A stretch of DNA of 64,000 nucleotides from positions 3,162,001-3,226,000 of the forward strand of contig JAALGY010000033.1 in NCBI GenBank assembly GCA_032358165.1. Reading direction: 5' to 3'. Both the position numbers and the translations under genes were made by a program. Source of the stretch: Diplosphaera chodatii (lineage: Eukaryota > Chlorophyta > Trebouxiophyceae > Prasiolales > Stichococcaceae). This document shows, in pieces, positions 35,239-45,272 of the stretch; position 1 is the stretch's first letter, and every line of letters starts with the position of its first letter. The notes below the pieces were generated by a model, which was given only the letters and a program-made list of their open reading frames with translations, had not been told where the DNA came from and did no database searches.

Positions 35239-37323
35239 TCAGCCCAGGCCTCGTGCAGCCGGTATGCATGCCTGGCGCGCCTGCACGTGCAGTTTACTCA
35301 TACGGGGACGTGCAGGCACTGACCGCCGCTGTACTCTTTCAAACGGCATGAGTGTGCCGAACGATGCCTGACGCCATTGCATCTGTGGTTGAGACCAGCT
35401 TGGTACCTGCTCAAGGGTGATCTTGCTGCTACGGCGGAGCTTGACCTGGTACAGCTTGTGCCACCACTTGCCAGTGACGAACAGGCGCCGCCGCTTCTCG
35501 TCCCAAGCAATGCCTGCAGCCAATGCAGCAGGGAACTTGCGACCTAGGGCCACCTTGACGGGTTCCAAGTGTTGCCACAAGGACACAAGTGCTGAAAGAA
35601 GCCTTCAACTGTGCGGGTTTGCTGCAAGGTGCTAGTGAGGGTTTGACGCCTCACCATTGAGGACATCCAGCCTGTGCTGTGGGTGTGCCTCATGCTCCCT
35701 TCTACCGAGGCCCTGCAGCAATGCAGATGTGTTCTTGGACATCCTGACCAACATAGAAATTGCAGTTGCAGCCATCACCTTGATATTGAGGATGCAGTTG
35801 CGGGTATTCGCATGGGGAACCGGACTGCTGCGCGTCGTACCTGCAGCATGACCCAGCCCAGGACGACGCCAGTGGCAGGGTCGATGCGGGCAATGCACTC
35901 TGTCTGCCACACGTTTCCCCAGATCTCGCCGTCCACCCACTCCATCTGCGTCAAGTCCCACAAATGAAAGTCACGCTGCCGCTGCCAGTAGCAAGCACAA
36001 CCTGATGTACCGCCGGCACTGTCACGAACAAGCAGTGCAGAACACCAAACACATATGCGGGTTGCTCAACAGCCAGTACGTTGTCGCACTGGGCATCTTG
36101 CATCTTCACAGCTGAGGCCCGCAAGCCTGCTGGTGTGGCGGTGACATCTAATACACTGCTCACCTCGTTGACCCAGGGCACCATGGCATCGCCGTCGTGC
36201 ACCTCCACAGTGCGCTGCTGCTGCAGGGTGTCTGGGTCCAGCCACGACAGCGTGGGGCTGCTGTCGCTGACAATAAGGGAGGCGCCGTCGGTGCAGATGC
36301 CCCACCCATCGCGCAGGGGTGATTGCAGCTCTTCCACCTGGGGATTATGGATCTCAACACTGGACATAGCCTGAGGCCTTGCAAACAGGAACCATACTTC
36401 AGCGGTGCCAGACCGCAACCCATGCATGTACTCGCTATCTCACCTGCTCAAGATCGTGAACCTTGTAAATGAACAGCTTTGCGCTCTGCCACGTCAGCTG
36501 AAACAGTCTGCACAGGGCCTTGACACACTTACCAGCTTGATTCGAGCAGGCATGGTGCACAGCAACAGTGCAAGCGCTTTGGCGGAGACCAGGCGCACTT
36601 GTCGCCAAATCTGGTGACGCCCTCTGCGAAGTCGGCGTGTTGAAGCATCTTTTTGCGGCGAACGACCCCAGTCTCCAGATCCACTTCTCTGACTGATGAT
36701 TCCCCGTTCATGCCTGCCACTCACATGGAAACGTGTCAGCACACCTGCATCAGGGGCAATGAGGCGGCTCCTGCAACGGCGGCCCACTGCAACCCTGCAT
36801 GCACCCGCATGAGATACGTTATAGAACCACACCTGTTGACTCCCACAGGATGTCTGTGCACTGCTCTGTGCCCACGGCATTCCGCTGGCAGCTGCGGTCA
36901 AACTCCAGGCCCTGGGTGAAGGCCTCTGGGCTGTGGTCGAGCTCGCGCTCTATGCTGTATGTGTACACACGGGGGTCTGTCGCCTTGCCGCGTCCTGAGG
37001 CGCCCGCCGTGGCTGCCATGTTCGCATGGCTGGCTGGTGACACCTTGGCTGAGGGCTGTGCCGCCACAGAGTGGTGCCGCCACGTCATGCTGGCGACAAC
37101 CAGCACCTGATGTATGCACGGTGAAACCCATCATCTGGCAGCTTGGGACGTTACCGAGATCACGGTCAGCACAGCAGGCGTGGCAGCCCGGTCTCACCAG
37201 CAGCACCACAAGTGCGGTGATGGCCTTCGGCAGCAGTTCACCACCGCCAGTGCCATGCCCATTGTCAGCGGCACCAGCCGGCCGGCGTCGCTTCTTTCCC
37301 ATCTGCTGCAGCCAGGTCAGCAT
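35239..37323 (-). CDS. Glutaminyl-peptide cyclotransferase (plant-type glutaminyl cyclase)
   Basis: Converts N-terminal glutamine of proteins to pyroglutamate in the secretory pathway; beta-propeller enzyme unrelated to the animal zinc type. Eight exons: 37323-37198, 37106-36833, 36713-36599, 36507-36444, 36337-36164, 35945-35841, 35676-35655 and 35513-35239, about 384 residues. Family strings in order: SPEAFTQGLEF, ILWESTGMNGESSVREVDL, FAEGVTRFGDKLFQLTWQS, LRDGWGICTDGASLIVSDSS, WVDGEIWGNVWQTECIARIDPATGVVLGW, LDVLNGIAWD and LFVTGKWWHKLYQVKL. The N-terminus (KKRRRP, then a Leu/Val helix) suggests a type II membrane anchor. Exon 7 is only 22 nt. ATG 37302 is an equally good start. The long tail after KLRRSSKITLEQ is atypical, so a missed final splice is possible. 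Confidence 0.9.
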
Positions 37324-37875
37324 CCAACAGACGGACGAACTCTATCTATGATTGGTTGTGCTGCTTCTGATTTTCAGATCAGATCAGTCTGCGAAGTGGG
37401 TCGTCCACATTCCACAGCCACCACGCAGCATCGTACAGGTGCACTGGTATGAACGCATCGTGAACACAAAGCTGATGCAATTGGCCAACCGTGGATGTGT
37501 GCGCGTGATCCGACACGTGTGGAAGCTGAAAGTGCACCGCACATGTGCCGAAGTTGATGCTCTGGCAGCATTACACCACTGTCAAAAACGGATGTTCCTC
37601 CCACACCAGCAGTGTATGGGCTTCGTGAACGCTTGAACAAGCTGCGAGTGCTGCATCGGAAGCGACAGCATTGGCTGGTGCTGTCGAGTGTCACGGCGCG
37701 CTCCAGTGTCTTGGGTGTTACGGCAGCACATGCTTGTGGAGCGTCAGGAGCTGATCTACAGGGTTCACACACAGCGTTGTGGACCTGTCACAGCTGAGCA
37801 GTAGTGATGTCTCAGCCGCTGTGGGAGGCACAATGGCGTTAGGCGATTTGCAGACCTAACGCACGCGGCAGCAGC
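37324..37875. promoter_or_regulatory. Divergent upstream region of glutaminyl cyclase and OTU protease
   Basis: About 550 bases between inferred starts. No gene supported; no recognisable operator. Confidence 0.35.
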
Positions 37876-39959
37876 ATGGGGCATGGCAGCGGCTGCTTCC
37901 CATCAGGCCATAACAAGGCTGACATGTACAACCACAGGACTTACCAGGGACGCGTCGACGACGGCTACGTGCTGCCTGCGTACGCCACCTACGATGACAC
38001 GCTCCCAAAGGTCCGCGGGTCTGCAGCATGCATGTCAATGCAGTCTTGCATCAGCAGTATAGCCTGGATCTCGAGTGATGGGTACCACCATACCGACAAG
38101 GCACGACAGTGCTTTGGGGGTGATATTCAGGAGCTGCTGGACAACATCTCGACGCTGGGCGCCGACACCGCGGTGCACTTTGACGGGCGCTCCCGGCAGC
38201 CGTCCATCAACCGCGCCGGCCGCATGCCGTCCAACGACGGCCCTGGAGCCGGCTGGGTGCCCAACCACCACCCCATGATGGACCTCCACCGAGCCCTGTC
38301 GGTCAAGGGAGGTCAGTCAGCTGTGCCCCATGGTGCACATGACACAGGTGGTGTTGGATGTGCCCGGCGGCAAGACCTTTGCAGATGCTCACTCGAGGTT
38401 CGGCTTCACGTGCTGCAGTCCCGGGAACGCAGCTGCAGTGGACGGCCTCCCGCACGCGGCTAGAACACGAGCTTGAACAGGTCACAGCTTTCTCGGCATG
38501 ACACCCCACATCGTCACAGCTGCAGAGTATCCTCCACATACATGCGATGCATGATCAGTGTTCCGCTGCTGAGCATGTTCACTCAAAGTGAAGGGTGGTC
38601 AGTGCCAATGGATGTGACCTTGCCTGCAGGCCAATGCGCACCCTGCCCCGCCGGGTGACACTGACGTGCACCGCCTGGCGGGCCGGCTGAGCCACCTGCG
38701 CCTGGACATGTGGGAGATGGTCGGCGATGGCAACTGCCAGGTATACCTCAGTGTCACACCAACTATGACCTCTGTGGGAATCCTCAGCAGGATTACGAGG
38801 CCTTGTGGGCAACGTCGCGGCTGCCACAGTTCGAGTCGTGGTTTGGCATCTACAAACGATTCATTTCGTGACCTCTGTGCACCGTGTGGCGCACCGCAGT
38901 TCCGCTCCATCAGCAACGCGCTGTACGGCTCGGAGCAGCACCACGCGCAGGTGCGGGACACGGTGGTGCGGTACATGGCGGCCAACAAGGCCGAGTTCGA
39001 GCCGTACCTGGGCGAGGACTGGTGCGCGTCGTCAGCAACTCGTCAAGCTATTGATTCCAGCTGTTGATGTGCACTCTGCAGTTGCTTGCATGCGGCTGAT
39101 CATGCACACCAGAACATCATCTGACTGCTGATCTTCAGGCGGCGATACATCAACGACATGGCGTCCGAGGGCACCTGGGGCGACGAGCTTACGCTGGTGC
39201 GGTGCATCCAGTGGCATCGCCATCCTCTGCTGGGCACTGCTTGAACAACAGCAAGCAGCTGACATGCTGTTTCTTCGGCGTGCAGAGGGCGTGCTGCGAT
39301 GCGTACGGCATCATGATCTCCGTCATCACCAGCGATGAGGCGCACTGGTACATGCTCTGGTGATGCATGTCAGTGGCCTGTCAGCAGACGGATGCCACAT
39401 CTTTGCTCAGAAGTGTATTTGTCCCTTGTCTGCGAGTTGCAGGTTTGTGAGGTACAAGCCCTCAGACCTAAAGGTGTACAAGGGCAGCCCGCGGGAGGTG
39501 TTTCTCACCTACATCTCACCGGTGGGTAACGTGTATCCGCAGCTTGTGTATGTACTGCGTGCCATGTGTATACCGCGTGCAAAAGTCCCAAATGGCATGC
39601 AAAGGACCTGACCTGAGCTTCGTTCCCTGTTCATGCTGACAGGTGCACTACAATGCCATCAGGTGCACTTGATGGTGGCTATATAGCCTGCTGTTCAAAG
39701 TGGTACTCATGCAGTGCTGCCACTGGCTGTACTAGTGGGTGACTAATTTTCTAATTGGTTCTGATGCAGGAGACGCACATCACAGCCGCAGGGTGCGTAC
39801 CAGCAGGGGTCCTTCCAGCAGGGCAGCCGCGCACGGTTGGAAGCCCTGCAGGAGGTGTCTGGGCACTCGGGGCAATCTGCTGAAACTCCACCAACCAACA
39901 CAGCCAGCCCATTTGCCGCGGTGCAGCAAACGAACCACCCTGTACCAGCTTTTCAATGA
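37876..39959 (+). CDS. OTU-domain cysteine protease (deubiquitinase)
   Basis: Removes ubiquitin from proteins. Ten exons in phase: 37876-38010, 38131-38311, 38348-38397 (tentative), 38630-38740, 38900-39021, 39139-39196, 39286-39359, 39443-39521, 39643-39662 (20 nt) and 39770-39959, about 339 residues. The catalytic core reads MWEMVGDGNCQFRSISNALYG, with the Asp and Cys of the active site split over exons 4 and 5. Then come RYMAANKAEFEPYL, SEGTWGDELTLRACCDAYGIMISVITS and VHYNAI, with the catalytic His. This order matches plant OTU proteases. The N-terminal 120 residues are a Pro/Gly-rich segment without a domain. The C-terminal exon is Gln-rich (QPQGAYQQGSFQQGS) and ends FQ. The start ATG has good coding sequence directly after it. 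Confidence 0.9.
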
Positions 39960-40380
39960 CGTCAAGGCCACTAGGTTGCTGTCCCCGACACGTGATGTCA
40001 GCAGTTGCACCTGCGGCATACAGCACACTCCCTTACCAAACCACATTTGGAGGCTTGACTATGACGTTGCGAAGGCACACCTAGCAGCAACGCCGTGTCG
40101 ACAGCCGTTAGATTGGGCCATTTTGTTGGCGCAAGCGTTCACAAGGCGGCTTCATTGGCCTTGTGAACGTGTCACTTGGGCAGGCAGCTCCCTGTTGAGC
40201 ATGTCCCGACGTCATTTGCCTCCGAGCTGGCTGTCCACGGGGCAACTTTATGTCGGCAACGCTAGACTGTATGTCCGCGTGTGCATCTGCGCAAATTGCA
40301 GGCACAATGGCTGCGCTGCCAAGCAATGAGACCGGAGGGGCGCTGGAGGCTCGAACATGATCTACTTCCTGCCTCCGCCA
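39960..40380. other. Spacer between the OTU gene and the LINE-derived array
   Basis: About 420 bases. Contains the 3' UTR of the OTU gene. The string TCTACTTCC just before 40381 resembles the joint found between the array units, so the left edge of the mobile DNA is about 40360. No gene seen. Confidence 0.45.
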
Positions 40381-40636
40381 AATGAATGAATGAAGGCGAT
40401 TACATCCCATACACTCCACTGGTCACACAACAATCAATGCTGGTGTCCAAGAACTGTGGAGCACCAGGGTTTAGCACAGAGGCCGCACCCTGGATGCACC
40501 CAAAGGCACACGGGGAAACAACTCAAAAGCATCAAGGCTCAAATGAGTGCAGCCGCTTGTGCATGAAGCAGGCGGCAGGCTCAGCCCGGCAGGATGAACC
40601 CGGCGGGCACACAGGCAAAGCACAGTCTACTTCCGC
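40381..40636 (-). repeat. Array unit A1, LINE 3' end (minus orientation)
   Basis: Begins with three copies of AATG (CATT tail on the minus strand), then the unit A core GCGATTACATCCCATACAC, and ends inside the C segment. It shares nearly its whole length with the units at 40639, 41029 and 41675. Confidence 0.75.
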
Positions 40637-40638
40637 CG

Positions 40639-40800
40639 AATGAATGAAGGCGATTACATCCCATACACTCCACTGGTCACACAACAATCAATGCTGGTGT
40701 CCAAGAACTGTGGAGCACCAGGGTTTAGCACAGAGGCCGCACCCTGGATGCACCCAAAGGCACACGGGGAAACAACTCAAAACCATCAAGGCTCAAATGA
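40639..40800 (-). repeat. Array unit A2, shorter copy of the same 3' end
   Basis: Same core as A1, almost identical base for base, but stopping at CTCAAATGAGT. It is joined on the right to the next unit by GTCTACTTCCG. Confidence 0.75.
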
Positions 40801-40810
40801 GTCTACTTCC

Positions 40811-41015
40811 GAATGAATGATGGTGGTTACATCCCATATACTCCACTGGTCACACAACAAGTGAATGCTGGCAACCAAGAACTGTGGAGCACCAGTCTAG
40901 ACTGCAAGCGAATCTGTCCTGGATGTGCCGAAGCACACGGGGAAACAACTGAATGGACGCAAGCAATGCGTCTGGCTGGTGGAAAAGCATGTGCCACGAG
41001 GGCAGACCAAAGCCC
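40811..41015 (-). repeat. Array unit B1, second subfamily
   Basis: Shares ACTCCACTGGTCACACAACA and CCAAGAACTGTGGAGCACCAG with unit A but differs after it. It also starts with an AATGAATGA tail. Similar copies lie at 41441 and 43601. Confidence 0.75.
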
Positions 41016-41028
41016 AGTCTACTTCCGC

Positions 41029-41433
41029 ATGAATGAAGGCGATTACATCCCATACACTCCACTGGTCACACAACAATCAATGCTGGTGTCCAAGAACTGT
41101 GGAGCACCAGGGTTTAGCACAGAGGCCGCACCCTGGATGCACCCAAAGGCACACGGGGAAACAACTCAAAACCATCAAGGCTCAAATGAGTGCAGCCGCC
41201 GTGCATGAAGCAGGCGGCGGGCTCAGCCCGGCAGGAGGAACCCGGCGGGCACACAGGCAAAGCACAGCAGGTGTCTAGCAATCACCGCCAATGAGCAATG
41301 TGCCTAATGAGGCGTCAAGGGCAGAATGCCTGCCGGCTGCAGCACAGACGCATGACAGAGGCACACCCAGGCAGCCGCGAGGCTGCGGGGGGCCAGCATG
41401 GCTGGAACGTGCGGGGAATACCTCCTAGGAGGG
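41029..41433 (-). repeat. Array unit A3 plus segment C1 (about 405-bp direct repeat, copy 1)
   Basis: Unit A followed by segment C (starting GCAGCCGCCGTGCATGAAG, ending CCTCCTAGGAGG). Nearly identical to 41675-42083, differing at a few bases, including an inserted AT near 41930. The copy ends abruptly at GGGTCTACTTCCG, as a 5'-truncated LINE copy would. Confidence 0.85.
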
Positions 41434-41440
41434 TCTACTT

Positions 41441-41664
41441 CCGCTGATGATGATGGTGGTTACATCCCATATACTCCACTGGTCACACAACAAGTGAATG
41501 CTGGCAACCAAGAACTGTGGAGCACAAGTCTAGACTGCAAGCAATCTATCCTGGATGTGCCGAAGCACACGGGGAAACAACTGAATGGACGCAAGCAATG
41601 CGTCTGGCTGGTGGAAAAGCATGTGCCACGAGGGCAGACCAAAGCCCGTGCGGGCTGCAAGGTG
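41441..41664 (-). repeat. Array unit B2
   Basis: Copy of B1 with a modified tail (GATGATGATGG in place of AATGAATGATGG). Ends at GCGGGCTGCAAG, joined to the next unit by GTCCACTTCCG. Confidence 0.75.
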
Positions 41665-41674
41665 TCCACTTCCG

Positions 41675-42083
41675 AATGAATGAAGGCGATTACATCCCAT
41701 ACACTCCACTGGTCACACAACAATCAATGCTGGTGTCCAAGAACTGTGGAGCACCAGGGTTTAGCACAGAGGCCGCACCCTGGATGCACCCAAAGGCACA
41801 CGGGGAAACAACTCAAAACCATCAAGGCTCAAATGAGTGCAGCCGCCGTGCATGAAGCAGGCGGCGGGCTCAGCCCGGCAGGAGGAACCCGGCGGGCACA
41901 CAGGCAAAGCACAGCAGGTGTCTAGCAATATCACCGCCAATGAGCAATGTGCCTAATGAGGCGTCAAGGGCAGAATGCCTGCCGGCTGCAGCACAGACGC
42001 ATGACAGAGACACACCCAGGCAGCCGCGAGGCTGCGGGGGGCCAGCATGGCTGGAACGTGCGGGGAATACCTCCTAGGAGGGT
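41675..42083 (-). repeat. Array unit A4 plus segment C2 (direct repeat, copy 2), 3' end of the LINE copy
   Basis: Second copy of the 405-bp unit. Read on the minus strand it lies directly downstream of the LINE ORF remnant at 43590-42300, so A plus C is best explained as that element's 3' UTR and CATT tail. Confidence 0.8.
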
Positions 42084-43590
42084 GGGCGGCGCAGTCCATT
42101 TGACTGGTGACTGCACTGCCGCTGCTGGGGGTGCCAACCCCAGCGAGCGGCATACCGCCCTAACGTCATCCCGCAGGTCTCACTGTCAGCACTGTGGTGC
42201 AGCAGACAAAGCACCCACCATGCGCCGCTGTATGTCCAGTCCAAGTCTCAGTCGCTGGGATGTGACCGCCGCCTCAAAACACACAAAACAACTGCCGCCA
42301 AAACTCACAAGCCGCCGCCCGCCAACCGGACGACACCCCAAGAGCCCGACACCTCACAGAACCTGACAAAAGGCCCCTCCGCCGCACGCTGACGCCAGAG
42401 AGCCGAGGCCATGCCCAGCTGGCAGAAATGCTGCAACTGAGCCCAAAACACCGCCACCGCTCGCCTGCCAATGCCCACATGACCAGCCTGCTGACCAGGC
42501 CGGTGGCGGGCAAACGCAGCCCGGCGGGCATAAACACAGGCATACACCGCACAGAGGCAGACCAGCCGCCAAACACCGCCAAACACCCCCGGCTGTGGGC
42601 GCGCCAGCCAGATGTCCGCCGCTCGCAGCTGAGGGGCCTGCGCCCCCGCCGCCGGTGCCGCCGCCGGCTGCTGCCGCTGCTGCTGTTGCTGCCGCTGCTG
42701 CTGCCGCTGACTCCATGCCCGCAGTTCCGACTGCACTGCGCCGACCACCGCCTGGGCCATGGGACACTGCCAAAAGATGTGCGCCCGTGTGCACCGGGGC
42801 GGATTGGCGCCGGCGCAGATGCACGCCGCCTCTGGTATCCTGTCGGCAGTGGGGAGGGCATTGCCTGCAAGCCGCCAGAACACTTCCTTGGTGCTGTTGC
42901 GGCAGCGAAGCTCCACATCTTGGGCAAGAGCTTGCCCATGGTGTCCGCCGCCTCATCATCCCGCGGAGCTGGCAGCTGACTGAGCTGCGCTGCAAGCTTG
43001 GCAAACTGCGCATGGCGCTGGCGCCGCTGCTGGTGGTCCAACTGCAGAGCTGTGGCTGCCCTGACCGTGAAATGCGCCGCTGCCACCTGCAGGCGGCCAC
43101 GCTGCCACCCCACGTGCCGGAGGGCCAGCTGTGCAAAAGCCGAGTGGGCCGGCAGCGGCCCTGCTGCCGCTGCTTGCGCTGCCGCCACCCACCCGAGCGG
43201 CAACAGAGTGCAGGCCTCTGCCAGTGTAAGAGCAACTCGGACCGGTCGAAGAACCCGCCATCAAAGAGGCCGCCATTGGCGCCCAAGACCTGTGGCCGGC
43301 GGTGCCACCAGTGGCGATGGGGGCATGCCTGCACCCGCCGCTGGACAGCGAGCAGGTCGCCGACCGTGTGCAGCTGCGGGATGCCCCGCAGGAAGGCGAC
43401 CTGAGAATCCTGATGGCGGGCCCTGAGCCCCCCGCCGGGGAGCAAAGGGTTCTGCCACAGGGGCGCGATTGCGCACCAAGGGCCGTGGTCAGGTGCATTC
43501 TGCAGAGGCTGGAGCGGGCCCAGCGCTCGCAGGCCCTGGCACATGCGCAGCACTGTGGGGTGCATGCTGTCAAGCACGTGCTCAGCAGGT
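42084..43590 (-). mobile_element. 5'-truncated non-LTR retrotransposon (LINE) ORF2 remnant
   Basis: On the minus strand this encodes the C-terminal part of a LINE polyprotein: HGPWCAIAPLWQNPLL and IPQLHTVGDLLAVQ near 43490-43360, then the reverse-transcriptase-associated zinc-binding region NSTKEVFWRLAGNALPTADR with the Cys/His cluster CICAG...CTRAHIFWQCP near 42900-42750. The region ends with a Gln-rich stretch, a hydrophobic stretch and a stop at 42305. The upstream and downstream parts lie in different frames (open 43577-42354 and 42916-42305), so at least one frameshift is present. The catalytic reverse transcriptase and endonuclease domains are absent, and the copy is cut at about 43590 where the B3 unit tail begins. 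A dead, 5'-truncated copy; GC-rich with open frames on both strands. Confidence 0.75.
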
Positions 43591-43600
43591 GTCCACTTCC

Positions 43601-43820
43601 GAATGAATGATGGTGGTTACACCCATATACTCCACTGGTCACACAACAAGTAAATGCTGGCAACCAAGAACTGTGGAGCACCAGTCTAGACTGCAAGCGA
43701 ATCTGTCCTGGATGTGCCGAAGCGCACGGGGGTACAACTCAATGGACGCAAGCAATGCGTCTGGCTGGTGGAAAAGCATGTGCCACGAGGGCAGACCAAA
43801 GCCCGTGCGGGCCGCAAGAT
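43601..43820 (-). repeat. Array unit B3, rightmost copy
   Basis: Same as B1 with minor changes (GTAAATGCTGG). It is not followed by another joint, so it marks the right edge of the array. Confidence 0.75.
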
Positions 43821-44140
43821 GTCCAAACGGGAAGGGCTAGGTAGCAAATGGGCAGCCCCCATAGCGCATGTGCTGACTGCGAGCAAATGTGCCTAATGAG
43901 GCGTCACAGCCAGCGCGCAGGTATTGCTGGCCAAGTGCAAGCAAGCTTAAGCCAGTCCAAACGCTGCAGTCTAAAGTTCGCACATGGCATCGCCCCACCG
44001 CCGCTGCTGACGCTGGCCCATGCTGAAAAACCACTTCCGCCGTCGATAAAACAGAAAACGGCGTGTGTGTTTCATAATGCACAGGAAATTCAACGTTGAC
44101 CTTGGTTTGGGCGCTCCTACAAAGTGACGGGAGGCGTGTG
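43821..44140. other. Flank between LINE array and tRNA gene
   Basis: About 320 bases. A short string at 43886-43907 (TGTGCCTAATGAGGCGTCA) also occurs in segment C at 41299 and 41949, so some LINE-derived DNA extends here. No gene seen. Confidence 0.45.
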
Positions 44141-44213
44141 GCCCCAGTAGCACAGTGGATTAGTGCATCTGACTTCTAATCAGGGGGTCGTGGGTTCGAC
44201 CCCCACCTGGGGC
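44141..44213 (+). tRNA. trnR-UCU: tRNA-Arg (anticodon UCU)
   Basis: A full cloverleaf can be folded by eye: acceptor GCCCCAG/CTGGGGC, D-arm GCAC/GTGC, anticodon stem TCTGA/TCAGG (one wobble pair) with loop CTTCTAA and anticodon TCT, a five-base variable region, and T-arm GTGGG-TTCGACC-CCCAC. The length is 73 bases without intron, followed by T. CCA is not encoded, as expected for a eukaryotic nuclear tRNA. It reads AGA codons. A run of four T follows at 44217 as polymerase III terminator. Confidence 0.95.
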
Positions 44214-44216
44214 TGG

Positions 44217-44220
44217 CTTT
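44217..44220 (+). terminator. RNA polymerase III terminator of the tRNA gene
   Basis: TTTT three bases after the end of the tRNA coding region. Confidence 0.7.
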
Positions 44221-44970
44221 TGTCTGCGGTCGCGGCGCCCTTTCGGGCAGACCCGCTTTCGCTTCAGTGTGGTTGTGTTGTTTGGGTTGTGTGGGTTGGA
44301 CAGGGGGTGGCCGGCCGCACACTCCCAGCTCCTTCCCGGGGGACGGAGGGGTCGGGAGGGCGTCCCGCTGGTCCCCCAACCGCCGACCGTGGGCCGAACG
44401 AGTGGCTTGACGTTTTTGTTTACTGCTTTGCTATCAGTGTGACGGGTCTAAGGGTTTGTACCTTGATTTTGAGCTATTTACACTCGCATGGCGACTACTG
44501 ACGGCACTTGCTTGTGAGTCGTTGCAGCCGGTATTCGGGGTTCTTATTCAGGGTTTCCTCTTGATAGATCCATTTTGGGTCGCAGCCGGCTGCGTGAGAC
44601 GCCGCGGGCATTGGCAGTACGAATGTGTGCGGCAGTTTGATGCTTGGATGGCCGCTACGTACCATGGCTAGGCATAAGTAGGCACTGCACTACTTGCTGC
44701 TGCCAAAGGCCTGCGCGGATGTCCCATGCGGGCAGCAGCAATAGTGCCGTGTCAGTAATGCTGGCAGGTTTCACTAGCACACGACGTTAAGCACCGATGG
44801 ACGTGCAATGGGCAGCAATACCGCATACTAAGGGTGGGCCGGGGATGCAAGATTTGGAAGAAGCATTGCCGATTTGGCATGCCCTCCACCGCAATTCTTG
44901 ACTCCACCTGCCTCCGCCGCCTTCCCCCTCTACCTTCGTGTCGACCGTTCTCCTCGCCTTCTGCTCCGCC

Positions 44971-45216
44971 ATGTCTCTCTTCCCTTTCTTTTCGTTTTTC
45001 TTCAGTGTCATGTCGAGGCTGTATGGTATGGTCGCAGCAAGTTTGATCCCCCGAGCCGCGGGTCCAAGCAATTGTTTCAGACCATCTGCAAGCAGGATGC
45101 CGCTGGCCGTGCGGCAACTTCGTGGCGTCCAATTGCCTCGAGTTTTGGCAAGAAGCACCGTCGTTTGCGGTAGTCAGAGCCAGTATATGCAACAATCCTT
45201 CGGGCGGGCAATGTAG
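44971..45216 (+). CDS. Doubtful small ORF, 81 residues, no acidic residues
   Basis: ATG 44971 to TAG 45214-45216. The product has no Asp or Glu, several Arg and hydrophobic residues, and a second Met start (MSRLYGMVAASLIPRAAG) that would look like a mitochondrial presequence. No family is recognised. The pyrimidine tract and TTCAG before 45007 instead suggest an intron acceptor, in which case a different frame would be read (ending FGKKHRRLR at 45171). Either reading could be chance. Kept only as a candidate. Confidence 0.2.
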   Translation: MSLFPFFSFFFSVMSRLYGMVAASLIPRAAGPSNCFRPSASRMPLAVRQLRGVQLPRVLARSTVVCGSQSQYMQQSFGRAM

Positions 45217-45272
45217 TTCTGTTTGCAGCGCTCGCAGACGGAAGCCTTCACTTTGTCTGTTGACCACCGATG

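Larger units (their letters stand above)
44214..45272. other. Long spacer after the tRNA, G/T-rich then pyrimidine-rich
   Basis: About 1.06 kb. It is G/T-rich at 44265-44320, then of ordinary composition. A strong pyrimidine tract ending in TTCTTCAG spans about 44950-45006, unlike the weak tracts of other introns in the window. Short open frames exist on both strands; only the one listed separately (44971-45216) merits attention. Confidence 0.4.

Noticed and set aside
39739..40329. 196-codon plus-strand frame after the OTU gene
   Set aside because: Its start overlaps the true last OTU exon (39770-39959) in another frame, and the remainder has no motif.
40381..42083. Regularly spaced repeats resembling a CRISPR array or coding tandem repeat
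   Set aside because: Units are 160-405 bases, vary in length, have no short uniform spacers, and lie in a eukaryotic genome. LINE 3' ends explain them better. The open frames through them (DYIPYTPLVTQQ) are probably fortuitous.
42595..43404. A 269-codon plus-strand open frame
   Set aside because: Shadow of the minus-strand LINE remnant, which carries the recognisable zinc-binding region. The plus frame is Arg/Pro-rich noise.
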